Below are positions 33,908-43,326 of a DNA stretch of 64,000 nt, piece by piece. Source of the DNA: Flavobacteriaceae bacterium (lineage in GTDB: Bacteria > Bacteroidota > Bacteroidia > Flavobacteriales > Flavobacteriaceae); contig JABABD010000022.1 of the NCBI GenBank assembly GCA_014238425.1, positions 62,001 to 126,000 of the forward strand. Direction: 5' to 3'. The notes under the pieces were generated by a model. It was not told where the DNA came from. It worked only from the letters and a program-made list of their open reading frames with translations, and did not search any database. Position numbers and translations under genes: made by a program. Numbering within the stretch: position 1 is the stretch's first letter; every line of letters starts with the position of its first letter.

Positions 33908-35068
33908 ATGACAGAATACCAACTCTTAATTAAAAAGCTTGTGAACAAGCATATTTCCCTAGAAGAAAAAAACAAACTTCAACTATGGATTCAAGAGGAC
34001 GACGCAAATAAAATCTTTTTCACCAACACTCTAAAAGAGCTTGAGAGCGAAAAGCGTGTCATCTTTAATGCTGATATAGCTTATACCAAATTCATTCAAT
34101 CCACAACTAAAGAACAACCAAAGACATTCAAACTACCACCCTTATATAAATATGCTGCAATTTTGGTTTTAGCTATAATGATAGGATATGGTATAATAAA
34201 CAATAGTAAAGAAGACATTACAACGAAAGTCGTCGACACCAAAATCAATATTGATACAGTAGATAACGATGCTATCACGATTACATTAGCTGATGGCACT
34301 ACCAAAGCAATTACTTCTGAAACTGTTGATGTTTTAAAGGATTCTAAAGGGCAGGCTATTGCAAAAAAAGGAAGTAATGGTTTAGTATTCGATAATGACG
34401 TGGATAATGGAACTCTTGTTTATAACGAGATTTTTGTTCCAAATAGCAAGACATTCAAACTAGAGTTATCAGATGGAACCATTGTTTGGCTAAATTCTGG
34501 GACTCGATTTAAATTCCCTCAAAATTTCAAATATACTACAGATAAGAGAACAGTTTATTTAACTGGTGAAGCTTTTTTTGATGTCACTACAAATAAGAGC
34601 AAGCCTTTTATCGTGAATAGCAATGACATTCAGATTGAAGTTTTAGGCACTCAATTTAATGTGTCATCATACGAAAATGAAAAAAATATAGCAACTACCT
34701 TAGTAGAAGGATCTGTAAATGTGTTTAAAAATGAAATGCATAATATGGCAATACATCTTTCACCAGGTTTTCAAGCCTCTTTTAATAGAAATGATGGTAA
34801 CTTAAGTAAGAGAAAAGTAGATACCAGAATCTATACAAGTTGGATAGATAATAAACTCATAATAAACAATCTTAAATTCTCCGAAATACTTTTCAAATTA
34901 GAACGCAAGTATGATGTTACTATTATAAATAAAGCCCAGAATATGGACAATGCGATTTACAAAGGTGAGTTTGGGGAAGAGTCTATCGAAGCTATACTCA
35001 AAACCATTGCTTTAAGTACTCCTTTTAAATATGAAATAAACAATAAGACTATAATAATACATAACTAA
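33908..35068 (+). CDS. FecR-type anti-sigma factor
   Basis: A 386-residue inner-membrane protein. The N-terminal 75 residues are cytoplasmic and bind the sigma factor. One membrane helix (about 80-97, YKYAAILVLAIMIGYGI) leads to a periplasmic FecR domain with LNSGTRFKFPQNF, RTVYLTGEAFFDVTTNKSKPFIVN and EVLGTQFNVSSY, then a C-terminal DUF4974 domain (about 310-386) that contacts the receptor's N-terminal STN domain. All expected parts are present. It is followed by a terminator-like hairpin before the receptor gene. Confidence 0.94.
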   Translation: MTEYQLLIKKLVNKHISLEEKNKLQLWIQEDDANKIFFTNTLKELESEKRVIFNADIAYTKFIQSTTKEQPKTFKLPPLYKYAAILVLAIMIGYGIINNSKEDITTKVVDTKINIDTVDNDAITITLADGTTKAITSETVDVLKDSKGQAIAKKGSNGLVFDNDVDNGTLVYNEIFVPNSKTFKLELSDGTIVWLNSGTRFKFPQNFKYTTDKRTVYLTGEAFFDVTTNKSKPFIVNSNDIQIEVLGTQFNVSSYENEKNIATTLVEGSVNVFKNEMHNMAIHLSPGFQASFNRNDGNLSKRKVDTRIYTSWIDNKLIINNLKFSEILFKLERKYDVTIINKAQNMDNAIYKGEFGEESIEAILKTIALSTPFKYEINNKTIIIHN

Positions 35069-35070
35069 AA

Positions 35071-35100
35071 AAAGGGAAACGCTGGAACGTTTCCCCTTTA
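35071..35100 (+). terminator. Terminator or attenuator between fecR and the TonB receptor gene
   Basis: GGGAAACG (35074-35081) pairs with 35088-35095 around a six-base loop, flanked by A-rich and T-rich sequence. It can lower transcription of the receptor gene relative to fecR, or end the fecR message if the receptor has its own promoter. Confidence 0.7.
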
Positions 35101-35146
35101 TTATTGACCATTAATAAATATTAACGACCAAAACACAATCGAAATT

Positions 35147-38100
35147 ATGAAAAAATCTCGTAGTAAAGATGATTTTCAAATTGAAAATCGTTCAAAAATC
35201 AAAAACTTAAAAATGAAGTTAAGTTTTTTCATGACATTCTTAATGATCTGCCAATTATCGGCAAATAGTGCATTTTCGCAAAATGACATTAAATTCAGTT
35301 ATTCAAATACTCCACTTAAAACTATATTTAATGATATTAAAGTACAATCAGGTTTCAATTTCTTTTATAATGTTAATGAAATTGACGAAAGCAAAAAAGT
35401 AAGCATAAATGCTAATAAAGAAAACCTTGATACGGTACTTAGCAGATTATCCGATATAGCTGGCTTTAATTTCAATATCAATGAGAAACAAATTGTATTA
35501 ACTCAAAGAATAATCAAGGAAAAATCAAAACCCTCGATTTTACAAGAAAGAGAAATTAAAGGAATCGTAAAAGATGACAGTGGTGTTCCTTTAAGCGGTG
35601 CTAATATTATCCTTAAAGATACAAGTACTGGAGCTCAAGCAGATTTCGATGGTAATTTCTCACTTACAGTACCAGATAACAATCAAATTTTGGTTGTTTC
35701 CTATATTGGATACAAAACAACTGAAGTTGATGTTACTGGAAAATCTTTTATAGAAATAACACTTATTGAAGATGCAGCTAAACTGGATGATGTTGTTATT
35801 GTCGGTTCAAGAAACCCTAGTCGGACATCAACAGATACAGCTGTTGCCGTAGACGTTATAGATATAGCTGGCGTTACCTCCCTTGGGCCGCAATTATCTG
35901 TAAATGAAATACTAAACTATGTAGCGCCTTCATTCACCTCTCAATCCCAAACGGTTTCTGATGGTACGGATCATATTGATCCAGCATCTTTAAGAGGTTT
36001 AGGACCTGATCAAGTCTTGGTTTTAATTAATGGGAAAAGAAGACACACAACATCCCTTATCAATGTAAACGGTACCGTTGGAGCTGGAAGTGTAGGAACA
36101 GACATGAATTCCATACCTACTGCAGCCATACAAAGAATAGAAGTTTTAAGAGATGGTGCAGCGGCACAGTATGGATCAGATGCTATTGCTGGTGTTATTA
36201 ATATTGTACTTAAAAAGAGTACTGGAAGCCTAGACCTGAACATAACAACAGGAGCCAGTTCTAGCAAAAACAGCAATCAATTTGAAGGTGGAATGGATGG
36301 AGAAAAATTTCAACTTGATGCTTATTATGGTCTTCCAATTGGAGATAAAGGAGGATACATAAGTTTTGCTGGAACATTATCTACTAGAGAGCCAGCTCTA
36401 AGAAATAAAGATTATGCTGGCGATATATTCAAAGGATTTCATGGTGCCGAAAGAGTCTTCGCTGCAAATGGGGGCAATGTTGCAAACATGACATTGGCAG
36501 ATTATCAAACTGCCGCAGCTGGAATCAGTTATCTTGATCCAGCAGTTGCAGCCCAAATAGCAGCCTTAGATGTAACTCAAGCAGCCGATATAACAACATT
36601 TAGAGATCTACTTAATTTTGATGCAGATGAAGATGAATTAGCCGCTAGAGGGCTTACAAGAGAAGATTTTCGTTTTAAAGTCGGGACTTCTAAACTAAGA
36701 GAGGGCAAATTTTTTGCAAATTTATCCATTCCACTTTCAGAAAACACAGAAATCTACTCTTTTGGAGGTATTAGTTACAGAAAAGGATTGGCTTCAGGTT
36801 TCTATAGACGTCCTGCTCAAGGAGATGGTAGAGCTAACACGCCCGCTTTCCCTAATGGATTTCTGCCAAATATAAGTTCTGACATATTAGATAAATCAGT
36901 ATCTGTTGGTATAAAAAGTAAAACAGAAGGTGGATGGAATGTTGATTTTTCTAACACTTATGGCGAAAACACGTTCGGTATTACAGTAGGTAACTCAAGT
37001 AATGGAACATTAGGAGTTTCTACTCCTCGAAGTTTTGATGCTGGTGGTTTTGGCTTTATGCAAAACACAACAAACCTAGACCTTAGTAAATTTAACGAAG
37101 ATATTTTCGAAGGCCTTAATATAGCTTTAGGAGCCGAATTCAAGGTTGAACGATACGATATCATAGCTGGTGAAGAAGCCTCATACACTAGTTATGACAT
37201 TAATGGTAATGCTGTTAATAGTGCAACACCAGACAATCTTTTAGTTACTAATAATTTTACAGGAGCTGTATTAGGCGGTGGATCCCAAGTATATAGAGGT
37301 TTTGACCCAGGTAATGCTACCACAAAGTATAGAAACAATCTTTCTCTCTACGCAGATTTTGAAGCAGATTTTACTGAAAATTGGCTGGTAAGCCTTGCAG
37401 GACGTTATGAGAATTATTCTGATTTTGGTAGTACGTTCAACTATAAATTAGCAACAAGATTAAAGCTTTCAGATAAAGTCTCAATAAGAGCAGCCAACAG
37501 TACCGGTTTTAGGGCACCTTCTCTTCATCAGCAATATTTTAGTAGAACTAGTACCGTATTTGTTGACAATGTACCTTTTGAGCAAGGCACTTTCACAAAT
37601 GATAGTAGAGCAGCAACCTTGATTGGTATTGATAAGCTAAAAGAAGAAACTTCTACTAGTTTAAGTGCTGGTATAACAGCCAAACTCGGGAATTTCACGG
37701 CAACAATTGATGGATATTTAATAAACATTGATGACAGGATAGTGTATAGTGGTAGCTTTGGTAATGGTGGAGACCCAGAACTAACAGGAATTTTTGATGC
37801 TGCTGGAGCAACAAGCGCCCGTTTCTTTGTGAATGCTATTGACACAAAGTCAAAAGGGATAGATGTTGTTTTAACACATAGAACCAATTTTGGCGATAAT
37901 ATCACACTAAAAAATGATTTAGCTGCAACATTCACCAAAACTGAAGTAGATAGAATCTTTGTTCCTGAGTTGATTGAGAACGCTGGTTTAAGTGGTTCAT
38001 TTTTTGATGGGCAAGAAGAAGCGTTTTTAACATTAGCACAACCTCGAACAAAACTAAATCTATCACATTTACTTTCTTTTGATTCTTGGGATATTCTTTT

Positions 38101-38404
38101 ACGTAATGTCTATTTTGGTGAAGTTACTGACCCAGATGATTTTAACGGAGACGCTAGAGTTGAGGGAACTGAAGTTAGTGATGATGCCATATACGGTGGT
38201 AAAATTGTTACGGATTTAACGCTCACAAAAAACTTTAGTGATAGTTTCGCCATAACTATTGGTGCCAACAATTTACTGGACGTCTATCCAGACGAAAATA
38301 GAGCTGGCGGTACATCTGGAGATCAATTCGTATTCTCTCGTAGAACATCTCAATTTGGATATTCAGGAAGGTTCTTATTTGCTAGACTAAAACTTTCTCT
38401 CTAG
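35147..38404 (+). CDS. TonB-dependent outer-membrane receptor with STN signalling domain
   Basis: A 1085-residue receptor. After a signal peptide (ending NSAFSQ at about residue 45; an internal ATG at 35213 is an alternative start), it has an STN domain (about 50-120, FSYSNTPLKTIFNDIKVQSGFNF) and a CarboxypepD_reg-like domain (135-215). It then has a TonB box near DDVVIVGSR, a plug (LRGLGPDQVLVLINGKRR, IPTAAIQRIEVLRDGAAAQYGSDAIAGVINIVLK) and a 22-strand barrel ending FARLKLSL. The STN domain signals to FecR and the sigma factor. There is no SusD partner. The ligand (siderophore, heme, cobalamin or a peptide) cannot be told. Confidence 0.94.
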   Translation: MKKSRSKDDFQIENRSKIKNLKMKLSFFMTFLMICQLSANSAFSQNDIKFSYSNTPLKTIFNDIKVQSGFNFFYNVNEIDESKKVSINANKENLDTVLSRLSDIAGFNFNINEKQIVLTQRIIKEKSKPSILQEREIKGIVKDDSGVPLSGANIILKDTSTGAQADFDGNFSLTVPDNNQILVVSYIGYKTTEVDVTGKSFIEITLIEDAAKLDDVVIVGSRNPSRTSTDTAVAVDVIDIAGVTSLGPQLSVNEILNYVAPSFTSQSQTVSDGTDHIDPASLRGLGPDQVLVLINGKRRHTTSLINVNGTVGAGSVGTDMNSIPTAAIQRIEVLRDGAAAQYGSDAIAGVINIVLKKSTGSLDLNITTGASSSKNSNQFEGGMDGEKFQLDAYYGLPIGDKGGYISFAGTLSTREPALRNKDYAGDIFKGFHGAERVFAANGGNVANMTLADYQTAAAGISYLDPAVAAQIAALDVTQAADITTFRDLLNFDADEDELAARGLTREDFRFKVGTSKLREGKFFANLSIPLSENTEIYSFGGISYRKGLASGFYRRPAQGDGRANTPAFPNGFLPNISSDILDKSVSVGIKSKTEGGWNVDFSNTYGENTFGITVGNSSNGTLGVSTPRSFDAGGFGFMQNTTNLDLSKFNEDIFEGLNIALGAEFKVERYDIIAGEEASYTSYDINGNAVNSATPDNLLVTNNFTGAVLGGGSQVYRGFDPGNATTKYRNNLSLYADFEADFTENWLVSLAGRYENYSDFGSTFNYKLATRLKLSDKVSIRAANSTGFRAPSLHQQYFSRTSTVFVDNVPFEQGTFTNDSRAATLIGIDKLKEETSTSLSAGITAKLGNFTATIDGYLINIDDRIVYSGSFGNGGDPELTGIFDAAGATSARFFVNAIDTKSKGIDVVLTHRTNFGDNITLKNDLAATFTKTEVDRIFVPELIENAGLSGSFFDGQEEAFLTLAQPRTKLNLSHLLSFDSWDILLRNVYFGEVTDPDDFNGDARVEGTEVSDDAIYGGKIVTDLTLTKNFSDSFAITIGANNLLDVYPDENRAGGTSGDQFVFSRRTSQFGYSGRFLFARLKLSL

Positions 38405-38488
38405 AACAAGCGATCAACTAATTATAGAATTAAAAATACTTATTTGGGTTAGTTTTTTTTAAGTGTTACTTGATTAGTTTTTTTCAGT

Positions 38489-38521
38489 AAAGGAGACTCT
38501 CATGGGTCTCCTTTATTTTTT
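38489..38521 (+). terminator. Terminator of the TonB receptor gene
   Basis: AAAGGAGAC (38489-38497) pairs perfectly with 38506-38514 around an eight-base loop. A run of seven T follows. It lies about 85 bases after the stop. Confidence 0.85.
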
Positions 38522-38560
38522 TAACATATCAATAAAATTAATATCTAACTAATGATAACA

Positions 38561-38590
38561 AAAAACCCAACACTTTCGTATTGGGTTTTT
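38561..38590. terminator. Bidirectional terminator between the receptor gene and nqrF
   Basis: AAAAACCCAA (38561-38570) pairs with 38581-38590 around a ten-base loop. On the minus strand it ends in TTTTTTG and lies about 60 bases after the nqrF stop. Confidence 0.8.
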
Positions 38591-38601
38591 ATTAATATAT
38601 A

Positions 38602-38628
38602 GATTCCTCGACTACGCTCGGAATGACA
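38602..38628. repeat. REP-like short inverted repeat
   Basis: ATTCC-T-CGA, six bases, TCG-GAAT, followed by GACA. I recall closely similar GC-richer intergenic pieces dispersed in Bacteroidetes genomes. Only one copy was noticed in this window, so the repeat status is from memory. Its GC content exceeds that of the surroundings. Confidence 0.45.
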
Positions 38629-38652
38629 TTTTTGCCAAATGATGATTATCGC

Positions 38653-39963
38653 CTAGCCACCAAAGTCATCAAATCTGATGTGCTCATCAGGAATTCCGAA
38701 ATCTTCTCCCATTTTCTGAACGGCTTGGTTCATTAATGGTGGTCCACAGAAATACAATTCTATATCTTCTGGTGATTCATGAAGATTCAAATAGTTATTG
38801 ATGACTACTTGATGTACAAATCCGATGAATCCATCACCTTCATCATGAATATCTTTCTTTACTTTCCAATTATCTTCTTCCATTGGCTCAGAAAGTGCCA
38901 AATAGAATTTGAAATTAGGAAAATCCTTTTCTAATTTATGAAAGTGGTCTAAATAGAATAGCTCACGTTTAGAACGTCCTCCATACCAATAGGTCACTTT
39001 ACGACCTGTTTTTAATGTTCTGAACAAGTGATATAAGTGAGAACGCATTGGTGCCATTCCTGCTCCACCACCAACGTATAACATTTCAGATTCAGACTCA
39101 TTAATAAAGAACTCTCCATAAGGCCCAGAAATAACTACTTTATCGCCTTCTTTTTGATTGAATATATAAGATGAAGCGATTCCTGGATTTACATCCATCC
39201 AACCATTCTTAGCACGATCCCATGGTGGTGTTGCAATACGTACATTCAACATGATTTCACGACCTTCTGCTGGATAAGAAGCCATAGAATATGCTCTTTC
39301 TACCGTTTCGGTATTTTTCATAACCAAAGGCCATAACCCGAATTTATCCCATTCTACCTGAAATTTATCCGGCGTTTCGTGTTCTTCAGGGTGTGCCGTA
39401 ATATCCATATCCTGAAACTTGATTTCACATGGGGGAATCTCGATTTGAATATAACCTCCAGCTTTATATCCCATATCTTCAGGAATCTCAACAACGAATT
39501 CCTTAATAAAAGATGCTACATTGTAGTTACGAACGACAGTAGCTTCCCATTTCTTGATTCCGAATACTTCTTCAGGAATCGTAATATTCATATCTTGTTT
39601 TACTTTGACCTGACAAGATAAACGTGCACCATCTTTTAACTCCTTACGTGTAAAATGAGGTGTTTCAGTCGGCAATGCTTCGCCGCCTCCTTCTAATACA
39701 TGACACTCACATTGTATACAGGTTCCACCACCACCACAAGCTGATGGCAAGAAGATCTTTTGAGCACCTAAAGTTGTTAAAAGACTATCTCCTGAAGCAA
39801 CTTCAATTTCTCTTTCACCATTAATAGTGATTTTAACTGGTCCTGATGGTGCCAATTTTTGCTTAACGAACAACAACAATGATACTAACAAAAGCGTAAT
39901 TAATAAAAATGCTGCGACTGTCGCTATGATTGTTCCTATAGTGTTGGCTACTAATAATATCAT
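38653..39963 (-). CDS. nqrF: Na+-translocating NADH:quinone reductase subunit F
   Basis: A 436-residue subunit that takes electrons from NADH. The N-terminal membrane helix (about 10-33) is followed by a 2Fe-2S ferredoxin domain with Cys76, Cys82, Cys85 and Cys117. An FAD domain with [10 protein letters not shown] and a NADH-binding domain with [15 protein letters not shown] and [11 protein letters not shown] follow. The last residues IRFDDFGG are standard. It is the final gene of the operon, one base from nqrE. Electrons pass through FAD and 2Fe-2S to the flavins of NqrC and NqrB. Confidence 0.98.
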   Translation of the reverse strand: MILLVANTIGTIIATVAAFLLITLLLVSLLLFVKQKLAPSGPVKITINGEREIEVASGDSLLTTLGAQKIFLPSACGGGGTCIQCECHVLEGGGEALPTETPHFTRKELKDGARLSCQVKVKQDMNITIPEEVFGIKKWEATVVRNYNVASFIKEFVVEIPEDMGYKAGGYIQIEIPPCEIKFQDMDITAHPEEHETPDKFQVEWDKFGLWPLVMKNTETVERAYSMASYPAEGREIMLNVRIATPPWDRAKNGWMDVNPGIASSYIFNQKEGDKVVISGPYGEFFINESESEMLYVGGGAGMAPMRSHLYHLFRTLKTGRKVTYWYGGRSKRELFYLDHFHKLEKDFPNFKFYLALSEPMEEDNWKVKKDIHDEGDGFIGFVHQVVINNYLNLHESPEDIELYFCGPPLMNQAVQKMGEDFGIPDEHIRFDDFGG

Positions 39964-40694
39964 TATTCTAATGTCTTTTTAGTATTGTTAGCTATTTCTT
40001 TTAATTCATCGATAGTTTCATCGTCCAAAACATCTTCAACTTTAACTGTCTCAACTTTATCTTTAACTTCTTCATCACCACCTGTTAACATACCTCCAAA
40101 ACTCATGAAACCTATTGCCATAAGACCAGTAATAATAAATGTAATCCCTAATCCTCTTAAAGCTGGAGGAACATTTGAATATCTAATTTTTTCGCGAATG
40201 GCTGCAATGGCTACAATTGCTAAGAACCAACCAATTCCTGAAGAAACTCCATAGTTAAGTGCTAATCCTAAACTAGCTATTTCTCTTGACTGCATGAATA
40301 AAGAACCTCCTAAGATGGCACAGTTAACAGCAATCAATGGTAAGAAAATACCAAGTGAGTTGTATAGTGATGGCGAAAATTTCTCAACAATTATCTCCAC
40401 CAATTGTACCATAGTGGCAATGGTTGCAATAAACATGATAAATGACAAGAAACTTAGATCGTAATCAGCATATTCTGCACCTAACCACTTTAAAGCACCT
40501 TCCTGCAGTATATATTGATCTAGTAACCAGTTTAAAGGTACGGTGATTGCTAGTACAAAAATCACAGCTGCTCCTAACCCAACTGCTGTTGATACTTTTT
40601 TAGATACTGCTAAGTAAGAACACATTCCAAGGAATGTTGCAAATACCATATTATCTATAAATATTGACTTAAAAAATAATTCTATATGTTCCAT
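39963..40694 (-). CDS. nqrE: Na+-translocating NADH:quinone reductase subunit E
   Basis: A 243-residue membrane subunit with six helices. Recognisable parts are [19 protein letters not shown] and [18 protein letters not shown], with the paired Cys residues that coordinate the intramembrane iron centre together with NqrD. It carries a C-terminal acidic extension of about 40 residues (from [18 protein letters not shown] onward) beyond the usual 200-residue core, with a likely coil. It shares one base with nqrF and starts six bases after the nqrD stop. The role of the tail is unknown. Confidence 0.97.
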   Translation of the reverse strand: MEHIELFFKSIFIDNMVFATFLGMCSYLAVSKKVSTAVGLGAAVIFVLAITVPLNWLLDQYILQEGALKWLGAEYADYDLSFLSFIMFIATIATMVQLVEIIVEKFSPSLYNSLGIFLPLIAVNCAILGGSLFMQSREIASLGLALNYGVSSGIGWFLAIVAIAAIREKIRYSNVPPALRGLGITFIITGLMAIGFMSFGGMLTGGDEEVKDKVETVKVEDVLDDETIDELKEIANNTKKTLE

Positions 40695-40700
40695 ATCTCC

Positions 40701-41345
40701 TTAGTCTTCGATTAATGCTTTATTTCTACTTCTCTGTACCCATATAATGATACCAACTACGATCAATGCCATTGGCGATAATAACATAAATCCATTATTC
40801 TCATAACCAATAGAGTATAATCCTGTTTTTTCGATAGGATCACCAAGTATTGGAATACCTAACAAGGTTCCAGATCCTAATAATTCCCTAAAAAACCCAA
40901 CGATAATCAATATTGCTGCATAACCTACCGCATTACCAATACCGTCAAGAAACGACCTCCATGGTCCGTTACCTAAAGCAAAGGCCTCAAAACGCCCCAT
41001 AATGATACAATTCGTAATAATCAATCCAACGAATACTGATAATGTTTTACTTAGTTCATAAGCAAAGGCCTTAAGTACTAAATCTACTATAATTACTAAA
41101 GTCGCAACCACAATCAATTGCACAATAATCCTGATTTTTGATGGTATGATATTTCTTAATAATGAAATTACCACATTACCAACACCTAATACAAACAAAA
41201 CCGAAACCGACATCACTATGGATGCTTCGAGTTCTGCTGTAATTGCCAATGCTGAACATATACCTAATACCTGGATAGTAATCGGGTTATTATCCGCTAA
41301 AGGATCTAATATTAAATTGGCATCTTTCTTTGATAAAAGCCCCAT
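40701..41345 (-). CDS. nqrD: Na+-translocating NADH:quinone reductase subunit D
   Basis: A 214-residue six-helix membrane subunit, homologous to NqrE with inverted topology. NPITIQVLGICSALAI and IGLIITNCIIMGRFEAFALGNGPWRSFLDGIGNA carry the conserved Cys residues for the membrane iron centre shared with NqrE. The C-terminus (WVQRSRNKALIED) is short and charged. It lies between nqrC (two bases) and nqrE (six bases) in the usual order. Confidence 0.98.
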   Translation of the reverse strand: MGLLSKKDANLILDPLADNNPITIQVLGICSALAITAELEASIVMSVSVLFVLGVGNVVISLLRNIIPSKIRIIVQLIVVATLVIIVDLVLKAFAYELSKTLSVFVGLIITNCIIMGRFEAFALGNGPWRSFLDGIGNAVGYAAILIIVGFFRELLGSGTLLGIPILGDPIEKTGLYSIGYENNGFMLLSPMALIVVGIIIWVQRSRNKALIED

Positions 41346-41347
41346 AA

Positions 41348-42097
41348 TTAGTTAGTTTTTAGGTTTTCGAAATAAGGTACATATAGTCTTAAATCACTCT
41401 TGATCATGGCTGACACACCATCACCTGTGATTGTCGCTCCTGCAATGGCATCGACTTCATTATCTGCTTTATCAATGTTCTTTGGGTCTGCATTTCCTTT
41501 AGCAACAGTAATACCTTTAAAGCTACCATTAGCCTTTAAATGTTCTCCAATAAAGTCGTCCATAAAGAAACGTTGCTTAATATTTGCACCTAAGCCTGGT
41601 GTTTCTCCTTTGTGATCAAAGAAAGCTCCTTGCACTACCATATCTTCATCCATAGCAACATAAGCCCAGATAGCATCCCAAAGGCCTTTACCTCTAATGG
41701 GTGCTATATAGAATTTCTTACCATCTTTTTCTCCTACAAATAATGGTAAGCGTCTGCTATACCCATCTTCTTTTGCTAAGGTTTTCTCTTTCTTAACATC
41801 AATTAGATAAGCAGTTGTATCTTCAATAGCTTTACCATCTTGGATGACTAATTGTGTCTTGATATATTGTTTAAACAGTTTAGGAGCTTCATCGGTAGAC
41901 ACAAAATTGGCGCTCCCGTCTTCATTCTCATTAACACCCATAGCATACAAAATATTCTGCTGCTTTTCAAGGCGTTTATTCTCTGTAATCCTATCTTTCA
42001 ATCCTGAGGCTGCTGCAGCTAATAATGTACCAACTACAAGTACCATCGCTATCGCAAATAGAATTGTATAACTATTTTTATCTGTTCTCTTTTCCAT
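41348..42097 (-). CDS. nqrC: Na+-translocating NADH:quinone reductase subunit C
   Basis: A 249-residue subunit with one N-terminal membrane helix (about 8-30) and a periplasmic FMN-binding domain. The flavinylation site is DAIAGATITGDGVS with Thr222 as the residue expected to carry the phosphoester-linked FMN, attached by ApbE. GLWDAIWAYVAMDEDMVVQGAFFDHKGETPGLG is the FMN-domain core. It starts two bases after nqrB and precedes nqrD by two bases. Confidence 0.97.
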   Translation of the reverse strand: MEKRTDKNSYTILFAIAMVLVVGTLLAAAASGLKDRITENKRLEKQQNILYAMGVNENEDGSANFVSTDEAPKLFKQYIKTQLVIQDGKAIEDTTAYLIDVKKEKTLAKEDGYSRRLPLFVGEKDGKKFYIAPIRGKGLWDAIWAYVAMDEDMVVQGAFFDHKGETPGLGANIKQRFFMDDFIGEHLKANGSFKGITVAKGNADPKNIDKADNEVDAIAGATITGDGVSAMIKSDLRLYVPYFENLKTN

Positions 42098-42099
42098 CG

Positions 42100-43326
42100 T
42101 TAAGCTGTTTTAACTTTTAGACGTTTCATACGTTTTTTCACATTCCCTTGTACCACATAATGATCAATGGTAGGTGCGAAGACATTCATAAGAAGTATGG
42201 CTAACATCACACCTTCAGGATATGCAGGATTAAACACGCGTATTAATATAGATATGAACCCTACAAAGAACCCATAAATCCATTTTCCTTTGTTGGTTTG
42301 TGAAGCAGTTACTGGATCCGTAGCCATAAACACGGTACCAAAAGCAAACCCGCCAATTAGCAGGTGATGCCACCAAGTGGTGCTCATTAATCCATAGAAC
42401 TTACTGGTTTCAGTTATCCAACCAGAATCCACGACAAAATTGAAGATTAATCCCATAGCAATGGCTCCTAATACTGAAGACAGCATAATTCTCCAACTAC
42501 CTATTTTGGTGAATATTAAAAATAAACCCCCTAATAATATAAGTATTGTTGATGTTTCACCAACAGATCCTGGAATAATTCCGTAGAACATATCTAGCCA
42601 TTCAAATCCAGCTTCTCTATTCTGTGCTAAACTACCTAAAATAGTCTCTCCTGAAATTGCATCTAACTTTTCACCAGCAGCTATCATTTGATCTCTTTCC
42701 ACAGCGCCGTGTACCCACACTTTATCTCCAGACATCCAAGTAGGATAAGCGAAGAATAAAAATGCACGAATTGTTAATGCAGGATTTAAGATATTCATTC
42801 CTGTACCGCCAAATACTTCTTTTCCTATAACTACGCCAAAGGCAACCGCAACTGCCAACATCCAAAGCGGTGTATCAACAGGTACAATTAATGGCACAAG
42901 CATTCCTGTTACCAAATACCCTTCTTCTACTTCATGTTTCTTAATAACAGCGAATAAGAACTCAATTGCAAGACCGACACCATAAGACACTACTACTAAT
43001 GGTAGAATTTTTATAGCACCAATCCAAAAATTGTCCATTGTCCAAAACCCAGAACTTAAAAATCCATCTGCGACTCTTTGTATCTCTCCAAAGGCTACTT
43101 GATTTTGATATCCAGCATTAAACATACCAAATATCAAGCAGGGTACTAAGGCCATGATAACGATATTCATTGTACGTTTTAAATCATCAGCTACTTTTAT
43201 ATGTGTACCGTTATGAGTAATTTCGTTTGGTAAGTACAAAAACGTATGCAATGCATTAAACGCAGGTGCCATCTTGGTGCCTTTATACTTTTCCTTTAAG
43301 CTATGTAGATTACTTTTTAAACCCAT
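42100..43326 (-). CDS. nqrB: Na+-translocating NADH:quinone reductase subunit B
   Basis: A 408-residue multi-helix subunit that forms the Na+ channel and binds riboflavin and covalent FMN. FGGTGMNILNPALTIRAFLFFAYP and FMATDPVTASQTNKGKW are the RnfD/NqrB signatures. The expected flavinylation loop reads DAISGETILGS (Thr228), which differs from the common SGAT by Glu for Ala, though the acceptor Thr is kept. The start codon shares one base with the nqrA stop. Confidence 0.97.
   Translation of the reverse strand: MGLKSNLHSLKEKYKGTKMAPAFNALHTFLYLPNEITHNGTHIKVADDLKRTMNIVIMALVPCLIFGMFNAGYQNQVAFGEIQRVADGFLSSGFWTMDNFWIGAIKILPLVVVSYGVGLAIEFLFAVIKKHEVEEGYLVTGMLVPLIVPVDTPLWMLAVAVAFGVVIGKEVFGGTGMNILNPALTIRAFLFFAYPTWMSGDKVWVHGAVERDQMIAAGEKLDAISGETILGSLAQNREAGFEWLDMFYGIIPGSVGETSTILILLGGLFLIFTKIGSWRIMLSSVLGAIAMGLIFNFVVDSGWITETSKFYGLMSTTWWHHLLIGGFAFGTVFMATDPVTASQTNKGKWIYGFFVGFISILIRVFNPAYPEGVMLAILLMNVFAPTIDHYVVQGNVKKRMKRLKVKTA

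Noticed and set aside
36010-37938. Several open frames opposite the TonB receptor gene
   Set aside because: They are antisense to a clear receptor with complete domain structure and show low-complexity hydrophobic translation typical of shadow frames.
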